NCBI RefSeq assembly: GCF_028280385.1
Contig: NZ_JANQLX010000009.1
Location: 248,001 to 312,000, forward strand
Direction: 5' to 3'
Source of the DNA: Allomuricauda sp.
GTDB taxonomy: Bacteria > Bacteroidota > Bacteroidia > Flavobacteriales > Flavobacteriaceae
Length of the DNA: 64,000 nt
Positions 8,346 through 17,044 of this stretch are shown in pieces. Made by a program: the position numbers and the translations under genes. The notes beneath the pieces are model-generated. The model saw nothing but the letters and a program-made list of their open reading frames with translations, was not told the origin of the DNA and did no database searches. How positions within the stretch are numbered: position 1 is the first letter of the stretch; each line of letters begins with the position of its first letter.

Positions 8346-11309
8346 CTATTCTTTAGCTGAACCTATTTTCTTTTTAAGGGCATCGTACATAATCGGAGTT
8401 GCGATAAATACAGAAGAATACGTACCTACCAATACCCCAACGATCATAGCAAACATAAACCCTCTTAAGCTTTCCCCACCAAATACGAATATGGCCAATA
8501 ACACGATCAAAGTGGTCAAGGACGTATTCAAGGTACGGCTCAAGGTGCTGTTCAAGGCCTGATTGATGTTCTGCCCTTTGTTCCAGCCTTTTAGATTTAC
8601 TATTTCACGGATTCGGTCGAACACCACCACGGTATCGTTCAAGGAATAACCTATCACGGTCAGGATGGCCGCGATAAAAGCTTGGTCAATTTCCATGTTG
8701 AACGGCATGATCTTGCCGGTCAAGGAGAAAATTCCAAGTACGATCATTACATCATGGAAAACGGCGATAACCGCACCCAATGAGAACTGCCATCTTCTAA
8801 AACGGATAAGAATGTAGAGGAACACTACCGCCAACGATCCAATAATGGCCAGGAAGGCATTGTTCTTGATATCATCCGCAATGGTTGGTCCTACTTTAAC
8901 TGATTGTAGAATTCCTATGGACTTTTCCGAAGCTCCAACGGTAAAGTCCTCGAAAGAAGTTCCATCTGGCAGGTATTTCTGGAGTGAAGTATATAGTTTA
9001 TCCTGGATTTCGTTGTCCACCTCAATACCTTCCACATCCACTTTGTAGGGAGTGGTCACTTTTATCTGGTTGGCTTCTCCAAAAGTTTTCACATTGGTTC
9101 CACTACCAAAAACGGTATTGAGCTCAGAGGCAATTTCTGATGGATTGACCGCCTTTTCAAATCGGATTTGGTATGAACGCCCTCCAACAAAATCGACACC
9201 TTGTTGCAAGCCTGTGGTCATCAATGAGAAAATACCAACTCCCACCAATATCAAGGAAACCACATAAGAAATTTTGCGTTTGCCCAAGAAATTGATGTTC
9301 ATATTGGTGAACAACTTCTTCGTCATGGCAGTGGAGAAGTCCAAATTTCTTCCCTTTTTGGCGATATAGGAATCCACCATCAATCGGGTAATAAAGATGG
9401 CCGTAAACAATGAAGTCACAATACCGATCAAAAGGGTGGTTGCAAACCCTTTAATGGGCCCGGAACCAAATACAAACAGAATGAGAGCTGTTAGTCCAGT
9501 GGTAATGTTGGCATCCAAGATAGAAGACAAGGCATTGCTAAATCCATCCTGAACAGCCTGGGCCTTCCCTTTTCCTCTTGCCAATTCCTCTTTGATCCGT
9601 TCAAAAATCAGTACGTTGGCATCAACGGACATACCAATGGTCAATACAATACCAGCAATACCAGGAAGGGTCAACACCGCTCCAAGGCTTGTTAATACCC
9701 CAAAAATCAGTAGGATGTTCAAGATCAAGGCAACATCCGCAAAGATTCCGGCCTTCCCATAGTAAAAAATCATCCAAACCAATACGAATGCCATGGCAAT
9801 CAAGAAGGACATAAATCCACTATCAATGGCCTCTTGGCCCAAAGAAGGACCTACCACCTCTGACTGGATAATCTCAGCGGAGGCTGGAAGTTTACCAGCC
9901 CGCAGTACGTTCGCAATATCCTTGGTTTCGTTTACCGTAAAAGTTCCGGTAATCTCAGAGCGCCCACCTGAAATAGGTCCGGTGGAAACCCCTGGCGCTG
10001 TATATACTTTATTGTCCAATACAATGGCAATACCCGTCTGGTTGTTGAAGGCGTCACCTGTAAGTTTTTCCCATTCTTTGGCTCCTTTGGTGTTCATGGT
10101 CATGTTCACCGATGGCTTGTTGAACTGGTCAAATGTATCCTGGGCATCAGATACTACATCCCCGCTGATCCTAGGCACGTTGTCCCTGTTGGATTTAAGG
10201 GCATATAGTTCCGCCAATTCTGAATCCTTAGCAGGTCTTTCCCAAAGAAACTTGGTGAATTGCACATCGTTGGGCAACAACCTTCTGATTTCCCTTCTTC
10301 TAAGGTAACCTCCAATTTCTGCTGTATCAGATATCAAAGCGCGTGCAATGGCATGGCTCCCTGGGTTAGCGGGAATCAATTTCCCCATGAGTGGATTTAC
10401 CTCTGCGGTCAAATCCAAGGAATCTTGTGCCACATCTGACAGGAGGGAATCGATTTCAGATTCTGGGGTAGACACTTCCTCTACCTCCTCCACAGGTTCC
10501 AATATTTCCTTTAATCTTTCATTGGCGTTGATAAAGAACGTACCAAGGCTCTGGTTGCTTTGTGGGTAGGTTTCCCAGAACTCCAATTGGGCCGTGCTGG
10601 ACAACAACTCTTGCGCCCTTGCAATATCCCTTGCCCCTGGAAGTTCCACCAAAATTCTACCGGAATTACCCTCTCTTTGAATGTTGGGTTGGGTTACCCC
10701 AAATCCATCGATACGCTCACGAAGCACTTCGAATGCAGATACAATGGACTCATCAATTTTGGTACGGATAATGGGTTTTACCTCATCATCGGTCATCTGA
10801 AAGTTGATGACATCGCTAAGGCCTTTGTTCGCAAAAATATCCGGAGAGGCCAATTTGGTATCACCTTTTATGGCATCAAAAGCATCATAGAACAGCTCCA
10901 AATAGGTGTCCGGGCTGTTTTTGGAGGCTGCATCCGCATCTGCCAATGCCTTATTAAAAACAGGATTTTTGGTGTTATTGGCCAAGCCCTTCAGAATGTC
11001 CTTCACGGAAATCTGCAGGGTTACGTTGATACCACCTTTAAGGTCCAATCCTTTGTTTAGTTCTTTCTTCTTTGCGTCATCATAACTGGTAAATCCCAAA
11101 AAAGGGGTGCTTCCAATGGAATCCAAATACGATGCCTCTAAAGCTTCACGCTTTGCCACATAATCGTCCTCAGTTTCCAAAATTTGGCTGATGGCATAGT
11201 TCTCTGCATCGGTCTCCAACTTACTTGTAATGAAAGTATAGGAAAGCTGATAGATGCTCACCAAACCAAAAAGGAGGGCGAAAAGCTTTATAAGTCCTTT
11301 ATTTTGCAT
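8346..11309 (-). CDS. secDF: Fused protein translocase subunit SecDF
   Basis: A 987-residue fusion of SecD and SecF, the usual arrangement in Bacteroidota. It is an inner-membrane, proton-driven accessory of the SecYEG translocon that pulls exported proteins across. The SecD half has the periplasmic P1 region (LDLKGGINVTLQI, ERIDGFGVTQPNIQREG, RILVELPGARD) and the TM4 segment GMSVDANVLIFERIKEE carrying the proton-relay Asp. The SecF half starts around residue 670 with FLGKRKISY and contains TVIGYSLNDTVVVFDRIRE and SRTLNTSLTT. An acidic, low-complexity insertion (EPVEEVEEVSTPESEIDSLL) sits in P1, as in other flavobacteria. A good promoter lies upstream at 11349-11379. Confidence 0.97.
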   Translation of the reverse strand: MQNKGLIKLFALLFGLVSIYQLSYTFITSKLETDAENYAISQILETEDDYVAKREALEASYLDSIGSTPFLGFTSYDDAKKKELNKGLDLKGGINVTLQISVKDILKGLANNTKNPVFNKALADADAASKNSPDTYLELFYDAFDAIKGDTKLASPDIFANKGLSDVINFQMTDDEVKPIIRTKIDESIVSAFEVLRERIDGFGVTQPNIQREGNSGRILVELPGARDIARAQELLSSTAQLEFWETYPQSNQSLGTFFINANERLKEILEPVEEVEEVSTPESEIDSLLSDVAQDSLDLTAEVNPLMGKLIPANPGSHAIARALISDTAEIGGYLRRREIRRLLPNDVQFTKFLWERPAKDSELAELYALKSNRDNVPRISGDVVSDAQDTFDQFNKPSVNMTMNTKGAKEWEKLTGDAFNNQTGIAIVLDNKVYTAPGVSTGPISGGRSEITGTFTVNETKDIANVLRAGKLPASAEIIQSEVVGPSLGQEAIDSGFMSFLIAMAFVLVWMIFYYGKAGIFADVALILNILLIFGVLTSLGAVLTLPGIAGIVLTIGMSVDANVLIFERIKEELARGKGKAQAVQDGFSNALSSILDANITTGLTALILFVFGSGPIKGFATTLLIGIVTSLFTAIFITRLMVDSYIAKKGRNLDFSTAMTKKLFTNMNINFLGKRKISYVVSLILVGVGIFSLMTTGLQQGVDFVGGRSYQIRFEKAVNPSEIASELNTVFGSGTNVKTFGEANQIKVTTPYKVDVEGIEVDNEIQDKLYTSLQKYLPDGTSFEDFTVGASEKSIGILQSVKVGPTIADDIKNNAFLAIIGSLAVVFLYILIRFRRWQFSLGAVIAVFHDVMIVLGIFSLTGKIMPFNMEIDQAFIAAILTVIGYSLNDTVVVFDRIREIVNLKGWNKGQNINQALNSTLSRTLNTSLTTLIVLLAIFVFGGESLRGFMFAMIVGVLVGTYSSVFIATPIMYDALKKKIGSAKE

Positions 11310-11348
11310 TGATTATTAAATTTTTATGATGTTTTGCTAAACAGCGTG

Positions 11349-11379
11349 CAAATATATCATTTCCGACAAGATTTGCCAA
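11349..11379 (-). promoter_or_regulatory. Bacteroidota-type promoter of secDF
   Basis: On the minus strand a TTG (rc of 11377-11379) is followed after 20 bases by TATATTTG (rc of 11349-11356), an exact match to the TAnnTTTG -7 element. It is 40 bases upstream of the secDF ATG. Confidence 0.65.
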
Positions 11380-11428
11380 TAGAAATTACGGGAATTGCAA
11401 TGATGTGGGCCATCAACACTGTTAAAAC

Positions 11429-11516
11429 AAAAATGTCATTTCCGGTCCGCAGGTTGCCCAATCTTTTTCTCGATTTCGCGCTTGCGGTGGAAATGACATT
11501 TTGCCAAATGGCAATT
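11429..11516. repeat. Nested inverted repeats between secDF and mdh
   Basis: The arms AAAATGTCATTTCC (11431-11444) and GGAAATGACATTTT (11490-11503) form a perfect 14-base inverted repeat, extended by CCGC/GCGG. Immediately beside it is the small palindrome TTGCC-AAAT-GGCAA (11502-11515). The hairpin lies just downstream of the mdh stop (minus strand), so it may terminate mdh, but the 45-base loop is long and the T tract is short. Confidence 0.6.
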
Positions 11517-11520
11517 CAAC

Positions 11521-12447
11521 TTATAGTTGAAGCAGACCGTTGGTTTTTTTCACCCCCTCGGCACTTTCTTGCATTTTGGCTTTTTCGGCATCGCTAAGTT
11601 CAATCTCAACGATCTTCTCAATTCCGTTTTTGCCCAATATCACGGGAACCCCGATACTCAGGTCGTCCAATCCATATTCCCCTTCCAACAGGGCGGAACA
11701 TGGGAACATTTTCTTTTGGTCGCAGGCAATGGCCTGAACCAATCCAGATACGGCCGCACCTGGAGCATACCAGGCACTTGTACCCAAAAGTTTGGTCAAG
11801 GTGGCCCCTCCTACTTTGGTTTCTTCCACTACCCATTGCATTTTGTCCTCGGCAAGGAATTCGGAAACTTTAACGCTGTTTCGGGTGGCGTGGCCAATTA
11901 ATGGCACCATTCCTTTGTCGCTGTGTCCGCCAATTACCATCCCATCCACATCGGAAATGGGAGCTCCCAAGGCTTCTGCCAAACGGTATTTGAAACGAGC
12001 GCTGTCCAACGCACCGCCCATACCTATAATTTTATTCTTGGGCAGATCAGTGGTCTTGTGCACCAAATAGGTCATGGTGTCCATGGGATTGCTGACCACA
12101 ATCAAGATGGTATTGGGAGAGTGCTCCAAAAGACTGGAAGCCACTGATTTTACAATACCAGCGTTGATTCCTATGAGTTCTTCACGTGTCATTCCCGGTT
12201 TTCTTGGGATTCCGGAAGTGATCACCGCAATATCGCTACCAGCAGTCTTGGAATAATCGTTGGTGGTTCCGGTAATTTTGGTATCAAAACCATTTAAGGA
12301 AGCTGTTTGCATCAAATCCATGGCCTTGCCTTCGGCATAGCCCTCCTTGATGTCCAACAAAACTACTTCAGATGCAAAATTTTTCATTGCAATATATTCG
12401 GCACAGCTTGCCCCAACTGCACCCGCTCCAACTACGGTAACTTTCAT
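11521..12447 (-). CDS. mdh: Malate dehydrogenase
   Basis: A 308-residue NAD-dependent malate dehydrogenase of the lactate-dehydrogenase-like type, interconverting malate and oxaloacetate in the TCA cycle. The N-terminal Rossmann motif is GAGAVG (7-12), ending with the acidic residue in VVLLDIKEG, which favours NAD over NADP. The substrate loop region VITSGIPRKPGMTREEL contains the two catalytic Arg; IVVSNPMDTMTYL and the catalytic His in VIGGHSDKGMVPL follow. Length and motifs are complete. The gene is monocistronic, with a promoter-like sequence at 12474-12502. Confidence 0.96.
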   Translation of the reverse strand: MKVTVVGAGAVGASCAEYIAMKNFASEVVLLDIKEGYAEGKAMDLMQTASLNGFDTKITGTTNDYSKTAGSDIAVITSGIPRKPGMTREELIGINAGIVKSVASSLLEHSPNTILIVVSNPMDTMTYLVHKTTDLPKNKIIGMGGALDSARFKYRLAEALGAPISDVDGMVIGGHSDKGMVPLIGHATRNSVKVSEFLAEDKMQWVVEETKVGGATLTKLLGTSAWYAPGAAVSGLVQAIACDQKKMFPCSALLEGEYGLDDLSIGVPVILGKNGIEKIVEIELSDAEKAKMQESAEGVKKTNGLLQL

Positions 12448-12473
12448 GTTAATAGATTTAAAATTTAAACGCT

Positions 12474-12502
12474 CAAAAATACGGCATTTGAGGCAGATAA
12501 AA
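12474..12502 (-). promoter_or_regulatory. Probable mdh promoter
   Basis: On the minus strand TATTTTTG (rc of 12474-12481) matches TAnnTTTG. A TTTT (rc of 12499-12502) lies 17 bases upstream as a weak -33 element. It is 26 bases upstream of the mdh ATG. Confidence 0.45.
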
Positions 12503-12693
12503 CCTGACTTTTTACCATTTTAAAGCACATTTTCCTTCTCTAACAATTTGTAAGTAAAATCAGCTTAATGTTAACAAAAACTGCAGTTCACCGAAGAAAA
12601 AGATGGTAAGGGTGTCATACATCGATTTATCGACAATACTTCTTCGCTTATTACCGTTGTAATAGTCCCAAATTAGATTTAACCTACTTAAAC

Positions 12694-13062
12694 ATGAAAA
12701 AGTTCTTTTCATTGTTGGCCATTGTATCCATTATTGCTGTAAGCAATTGTACCAGTATACCCGAAAACGATGATCCCATATTGGGCATTTGGGTCAGGAA
12801 CAATGGAGATGACACCAATAAAGGTGAAACAGCTACGCGCGAGGAGTGGATTTTTAATGATGTGTACCTTGGCAGGTACCAGAGCTACTCCAATTCCAAC
12901 TTAGTATTTTATACCGATTTTAAATGGTCCGAGGACAACGGCACCTACACCATTACCTATTCCGATGAACAGGTTACGGATGTTGTGGTGAGTCTTGAAG
13001 TGGCCAGCGACCCTGAAATTTTATCCCTGGAGAACGGTTCTGTCTTCGCCACCAGGGAATAG
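12694..13062 (+). CDS. Small lipocalin-like lipoprotein, hypothetical
   Basis: A 122-residue protein with a signal peptide (MKKFFSLLAIVSIIAVSNC) whose end resembles a lipobox, with Cys at residue 19. After it, the opening DDPILGIWVRNN and the short beta-strand segments (EEWIFND, LVFYTDFKWSEDNGTYTITYSD) resemble the lipocalin-like/DUF4488-type small lipoproteins of flavobacteria, in which a GxW opening precedes a beta barrel. No function can be assigned. It is preceded by about 246 bases without a gene and followed by a strong terminator. Confidence 0.7.
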   Translation: MKKFFSLLAIVSIIAVSNCTSIPENDDPILGIWVRNNGDDTNKGETATREEWIFNDVYLGRYQSYSNSNLVFYTDFKWSEDNGTYTITYSDEQVTDVVVSLEVASDPEILSLENGSVFATRE

Positions 13063-13087
13063 TGGAAGGCACACCATATGAAAATAG

Positions 13088-13115
13088 GAGGCCCCGACAA
13101 TTGTCGGGGCCTTCT
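13088..13115. terminator. Intrinsic terminator
   Basis: A GC-rich 12-base stem AGGCCCCGACAA / TTGTCGGGGCCT with no loop, followed by TCTTTAT. It separates the convergent lipoprotein gene and the DUF6588-type gene. Confidence 0.88.
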
Positions 13116-13137
13116 TTATATGGGATTATGCTTTATA

Positions 13138-14148
13138 TTATCTAAATCCAAAATTGATACCGAAAGTAAAGGTACTAAATTCTGCGATATTGTAATCTGC
13201 GTTGATCCTGAAGAAGCCCAATTTAAGCTTTGTACCAATGTTTCCAGATACTCCACTTACCTTATTGCTAATGTTAAATGGATCGTTGTATACAATAGGT
13301 TGTGCAATGGTTTCAATTTCATACCTACCCAAAATGTTGGTATCGGCCTTTCCTGTGATATAGTTCAATCCACCATAGAAGTTGATGACCGGTAAACGGG
13401 TGGAGACCACTGCACTAAAGTTCCAAGAGCTGAAATCTGCTTCCAGTCGTTGGTTTTCACCGGCAATGACATCCGTATTGGTAAAATCGTACTCCCCACT
13501 TAAATTGGTGTAACCTATTACTGCGGATATAGCTACAGGCAAAAGTTTGTCCGCTGGAAGGTGTTTGGTAAAATCATGCTGTATTCCAAACCCATATAAG
13601 CCTATTTTTACATCATCCGTATTGATTTTGGGCAGGAAACGTGCTTTTACTTCGGTTCCCTTGATCAAGCCCACACTGGCCTGGATATATCCTGAGGGAA
13701 CAAAATTCAAGTCCTCTGAAGCCAATCCAGAGGGTAATTCAAACTGTGCACTGACCGGTTGCCCTTGTACCAGGGCGTTAATGGCCACATCCACTCCTTC
13801 AATATCACCCAATGCGGTAGCCACTTCCTTGGAGGTACTGCCATCGGTAAAGGTCAGGTTCTCATAATCCGCCGTGTTCAGCGTAAATGATTTTCTATCG
13901 TCCTTGTTTTTAAAACCGGTTATGTTACCCACAATGGAAATCTCAAAGCCGCCCAAAGGCTTGGCGTCGGCAGAGTTGTACCATCCATTGGAAATACTAT
14001 ATACGCCAGCTTCCGTGACCGGTGCCAACCATGCAGTTGTAAATCGTTCTGCATCATTTAGACCAGCTGCCAAAAGATCATTAAGATTGGATTGCGAAAA
14101 TCCAAAGGAACAGCTGAACAGTGCAAGTAAAAGAACTATCTTTTTCAT
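13138..14148 (-). CDS. DUF6588-type outer-membrane protein
   Basis: A 336-residue protein with a signal peptide (MKKIVLLLALFSCSFGFSQ). The beginning SNLNDLLAAGLNDAERFTTAWLAP, the VYSISNGWYNSADAKPLGGFEISI segment and many alternating beta-strands ending in FGFR (C-terminal aromatic residue) indicate an outer-membrane beta barrel. The best family match I can offer from memory is DUF6588, found widely in Bacteroidota and of unknown function. The gene stands alone, with a 248-base upstream region shared with the divergent hydrolase gene. Confidence 0.75.
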   Translation of the reverse strand: MKKIVLLLALFSCSFGFSQSNLNDLLAAGLNDAERFTTAWLAPVTEAGVYSISNGWYNSADAKPLGGFEISIVGNITGFKNKDDRKSFTLNTADYENLTFTDGSTSKEVATALGDIEGVDVAINALVQGQPVSAQFELPSGLASEDLNFVPSGYIQASVGLIKGTEVKARFLPKINTDDVKIGLYGFGIQHDFTKHLPADKLLPVAISAVIGYTNLSGEYDFTNTDVIAGENQRLEADFSSWNFSAVVSTRLPVINFYGGLNYITGKADTNILGRYEIETIAQPIVYNDPFNISNKVSGVSGNIGTKLKLGFFRINADYNIAEFSTFTFGINFGFR

Positions 14149-14396
14149 CTTGTGAGGTTTTTCCCAAAACTATGAAACTGGGCGTGTTGGGCTAATTTTT
14201 TGTTGTGAAACCCGCTTATCTATATACTTAGTGCGGCATCCATGATGGCAGTTGGCAGTCAAAACTTTAAATATTCATGGAAAATGCGAGCCGTTTAATG
14301 GGCTAAAATGTGTTGTCTGTCGCTTCTGTACATTGGGTAATCTATTCTTTTTGCTCCCCCAGCGGCAAATAATTAATTTTTCAAAAAACTATTTTC

Positions 14397-16970
14397 ATGG
14401 GAAAAAGCAGAAGCCTAAGGTGGTCAGCACTCTTGTTTTGTTTGATGTTGTTTGCAACCACCCAGGGCCAAAAAAGACAAGGTAATATTGTTGAGTATTT
14501 CGGCAAGGAAAAAATTGATGATGTAAAAGAAGGTAGGGTGGTACATCTTTTCAAGAATGCCCTGTATTTGCCCACCAAAAGAAATGCGCTCAATTCCATT
14601 TCATTTCCAACGGATAAAGTATTCAAGGACTTTTTAATGTCCCAAAAAAAAGTATCGGAAGATGAAATAGGAATGGTGGACCATACGGGAGAGGCCCAAC
14701 GTTGGACATCCATAAAAGTGGACAGTAGCAGTACTTTCAACAACAGGGTACTCCGTGGTTCCTATGTATACCTAAGTTATACATCCAAGTCGGAAGACAT
14801 TGTTCTTTTTGAAGCCTCTGGCCATACCCAGGTAATAATCAACGGTTACCCGCACGAGGGGGATTATTACGATTTTGGGTATAGCTTAATTCCCATAAAA
14901 CTAAAAAGGGGAACCAATGTATTTGTAATGAAAGTTGGAAGATTTCCGAGGGTTAGGGCCCGGTTGATCCAACCTAAAAGCCCCATTCTTTTAACACAAC
15001 GGGATATGACCCTTCCCGATCTACTGCCCGAAGAACAAATGGGCTACAAAGGAGCCATTCGTGTGGTAAATGCCTCTCCCAATTGGGTAAGGGGGCTCTC
15101 ACTGAATGTAACCCACAAAGAAAAGCAAGCAGCATCCGCATTACCGGCCATACCTCCAATGAGTGTGCGTAAGGTAGGATTCGACATTCCTTCGCTTGCC
15201 AGCGGCAGCAAACCCGAAAAATCCTCAATGGAACTGCTATTGCTGGACACCGATAAAAGTGCTTTGGACAAGCAACAAATAGCGATCCAAATCAAGTCAA
15301 AATACGGGAAGCACAAACGAACGTTTGTGAGCAATATAGATAATAGCGTACAGTATTTCAGTGTTGCCCCTTCATCCACAAAGGATTTGGAAAATGGAGC
15401 ACTTTTTCTATCGGTGCATGGTGCTTCGGTGGAAGCCGTAAATCAAGCCAATGCCTATAAGCAAAAGGACTGGGGGCATGTTGTTGCACCCACCAACCGA
15501 AGACCATTTGGTTTTGCTTGGGAAGATTGGGGACGTTTGGACGCGCTTGAGGTATTGGCAGAAGGCAAAAGAATCTACCAACCAGATGCACAGAAAATAT
15601 ATCTGACCGGACATTCCATGGGCGGGCACGGAACCTGGTACCTGGGCGCCACTTATCCTGATAAATTTGCTGCCATTGCCCCCTGTGCGGGCTACCCGGA
15701 CTTATTGGGCTATAGGGACAGCTTTGTTAAAAGGGCCTTGAGTGCAAGCGAATCCCAGCTAAAGCAATGGGGCATTACCCCCAAAATGTTGGAGGAAATG
15801 CAGAAAAAACCACAACTAACCCCCATGGACCATATTATTATAAGAGCGGGGAATCCCAGTAGGACCCTAAAGTTGAAACGCAACTATCTACAGCACGGGA
15901 TTTATGTGCTCCATGGCGAAAAAGACAATGTGGTACCTACTTTTATTGCTCGTGAAACCCGGGAGGTACTGGGAACATTCCATCCGGATTTTACATATTA
16001 CGAATATCCTGGTGGTACGCACTGGTACGGTAACCACAGCATGGATTGGCCGCCTATATTCGAGTTGTTCAAACAAAGAAGCATTCCGCTGGATTCTACC
16101 ATTAAAAAAATGGAGTTTTACACGGCTTCGCCAGGAGTATCGGCAAGTTCACATTTTGCTACCATTGTGCAGCAACAAACACCTTTTGAGATAAGTTCCA
16201 TTGATTATTCCACAGAAAATGGACCCAAGATCAGTACGGACAATGTTTCCATGCTTCAATTGGATACGGATGACATGAATCTGGAATCCAAAGAAATTAC
16301 CATTGATGATTCTTCTATTTCACTCACCACAGGAACCGTTTTCTTGAAAAAGGAAGACAATGGTTGGAAAACCACTACGGCTCCATCAGCCAAAGAAAAA
16401 GGTCCGCATAGAAACGGTGGATTTAAGGATGCCTTTAGGAACCAAATGATCTTTGTATATGCCACAAAAGGAACCGAACTGGAAAACCAATGGTATTACA
16501 ACAAGGCCAGATTGGATGCCGAGACGTTTTACTACCGCGCCAATGGGTCGGTGGAATTGATTGCTGACCGCGATTTTAAACCCAAAAATTACCAAGACAG
16601 GAATGTGGTGATCTATGGCAATAGTGATAACAATGCCGCCTGGGGCAAACTTTTAAAGGATTTTCCTGTTCAAGTCGAAGACAATCAGGTTACCCTGGAT
16701 GGTAAAACGGTAACAGGAAGTGAATGGGGCATGTATTTTATAGCGCCAAGACCCGATAGTGATACAGCTAGTGTTGGTGTGGTAAGCGCCACAGGTACTG
16801 ATGGTATGAAGGCTATTTATAGCAACCATTATCTGTTGAACGCAACTACTTATCCAGATTTACTCCTTTTTAGCAATACTATCATGGAATTTGGAACCGA
16901 TGCGGTGAAATGTGCTGGTTTCTTTGGAAATGATTGGTCATTTGAGAAAGGGGATTTTGTATGGCAATAA
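14397..16970 (+). CDS. Secreted alpha/beta hydrolase (prolyl-oligopeptidase/esterase type), 857 aa
   Basis: Signal peptide at residues 1-25 (ending TTQGQ). An N-terminal beta-rich region includes a jelly-roll-like stretch (FEASGHTQVIINGYPHEGD, RGTNVFVMKVGR). The alpha/beta-hydrolase domain lies at about 330-560: nucleophile elbow GHSMGGHGTW, an acid in HGEKDNVVP and the catalytic His in GGTHWYGNHSMDWP. A C-terminal beta-rich region of about 280 residues follows, with no family I recognise. Peptidases and carbohydrate esterases share this catalytic domain, so the substrate is open. The protein is presumably periplasmic or extracellular. The ATG at 14397 gives a clean signal peptide. A terminator follows at once. 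Confidence 0.85.
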   Translation: MGKSRSLRWSALLFCLMLFATTQGQKRQGNIVEYFGKEKIDDVKEGRVVHLFKNALYLPTKRNALNSISFPTDKVFKDFLMSQKKVSEDEIGMVDHTGEAQRWTSIKVDSSSTFNNRVLRGSYVYLSYTSKSEDIVLFEASGHTQVIINGYPHEGDYYDFGYSLIPIKLKRGTNVFVMKVGRFPRVRARLIQPKSPILLTQRDMTLPDLLPEEQMGYKGAIRVVNASPNWVRGLSLNVTHKEKQAASALPAIPPMSVRKVGFDIPSLASGSKPEKSSMELLLLDTDKSALDKQQIAIQIKSKYGKHKRTFVSNIDNSVQYFSVAPSSTKDLENGALFLSVHGASVEAVNQANAYKQKDWGHVVAPTNRRPFGFAWEDWGRLDALEVLAEGKRIYQPDAQKIYLTGHSMGGHGTWYLGATYPDKFAAIAPCAGYPDLLGYRDSFVKRALSASESQLKQWGITPKMLEEMQKKPQLTPMDHIIIRAGNPSRTLKLKRNYLQHGIYVLHGEKDNVVPTFIARETREVLGTFHPDFTYYEYPGGTHWYGNHSMDWPPIFELFKQRSIPLDSTIKKMEFYTASPGVSASSHFATIVQQQTPFEISSIDYSTENGPKISTDNVSMLQLDTDDMNLESKEITIDDSSISLTTGTVFLKKEDNGWKTTTAPSAKEKGPHRNGGFKDAFRNQMIFVYATKGTELENQWYYNKARLDAETFYYRANGSVELIADRDFKPKNYQDRNVVIYGNSDNNAAWGKLLKDFPVQVEDNQVTLDGKTVTGSEWGMYFIAPRPDSDTASVGVVSATGTDGMKAIYSNHYLLNATTYPDLLLFSNTIMEFGTDAVKCAGFFGNDWSFEKGDFVWQ

Positions 16971-16989
16971 CCAACCAAAAATATCCAAC

Positions 16990-17026
16990 CAAAAAAAATC
17001 CCAGGGTTATACCTGGGATTTTTGTT
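16990..17026. terminator. Bidirectional intrinsic terminator
   Basis: Stem AAAAATCCCAGG / CCTGGGATTTTT around a six-base loop, with A and T tracts on each side, between the convergent hydrolase gene and gyrB. Confidence 0.9.
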
Positions 17027-17044
17027 TGATGTATTTTTCAGCTT

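Noticed and set aside
10560..11060. 166-codon open frame on the plus strand
   Set aside because: It lies wholly antisense to secDF, and its product has no family features; the conserved SecD sequence on the minus strand explains the region.
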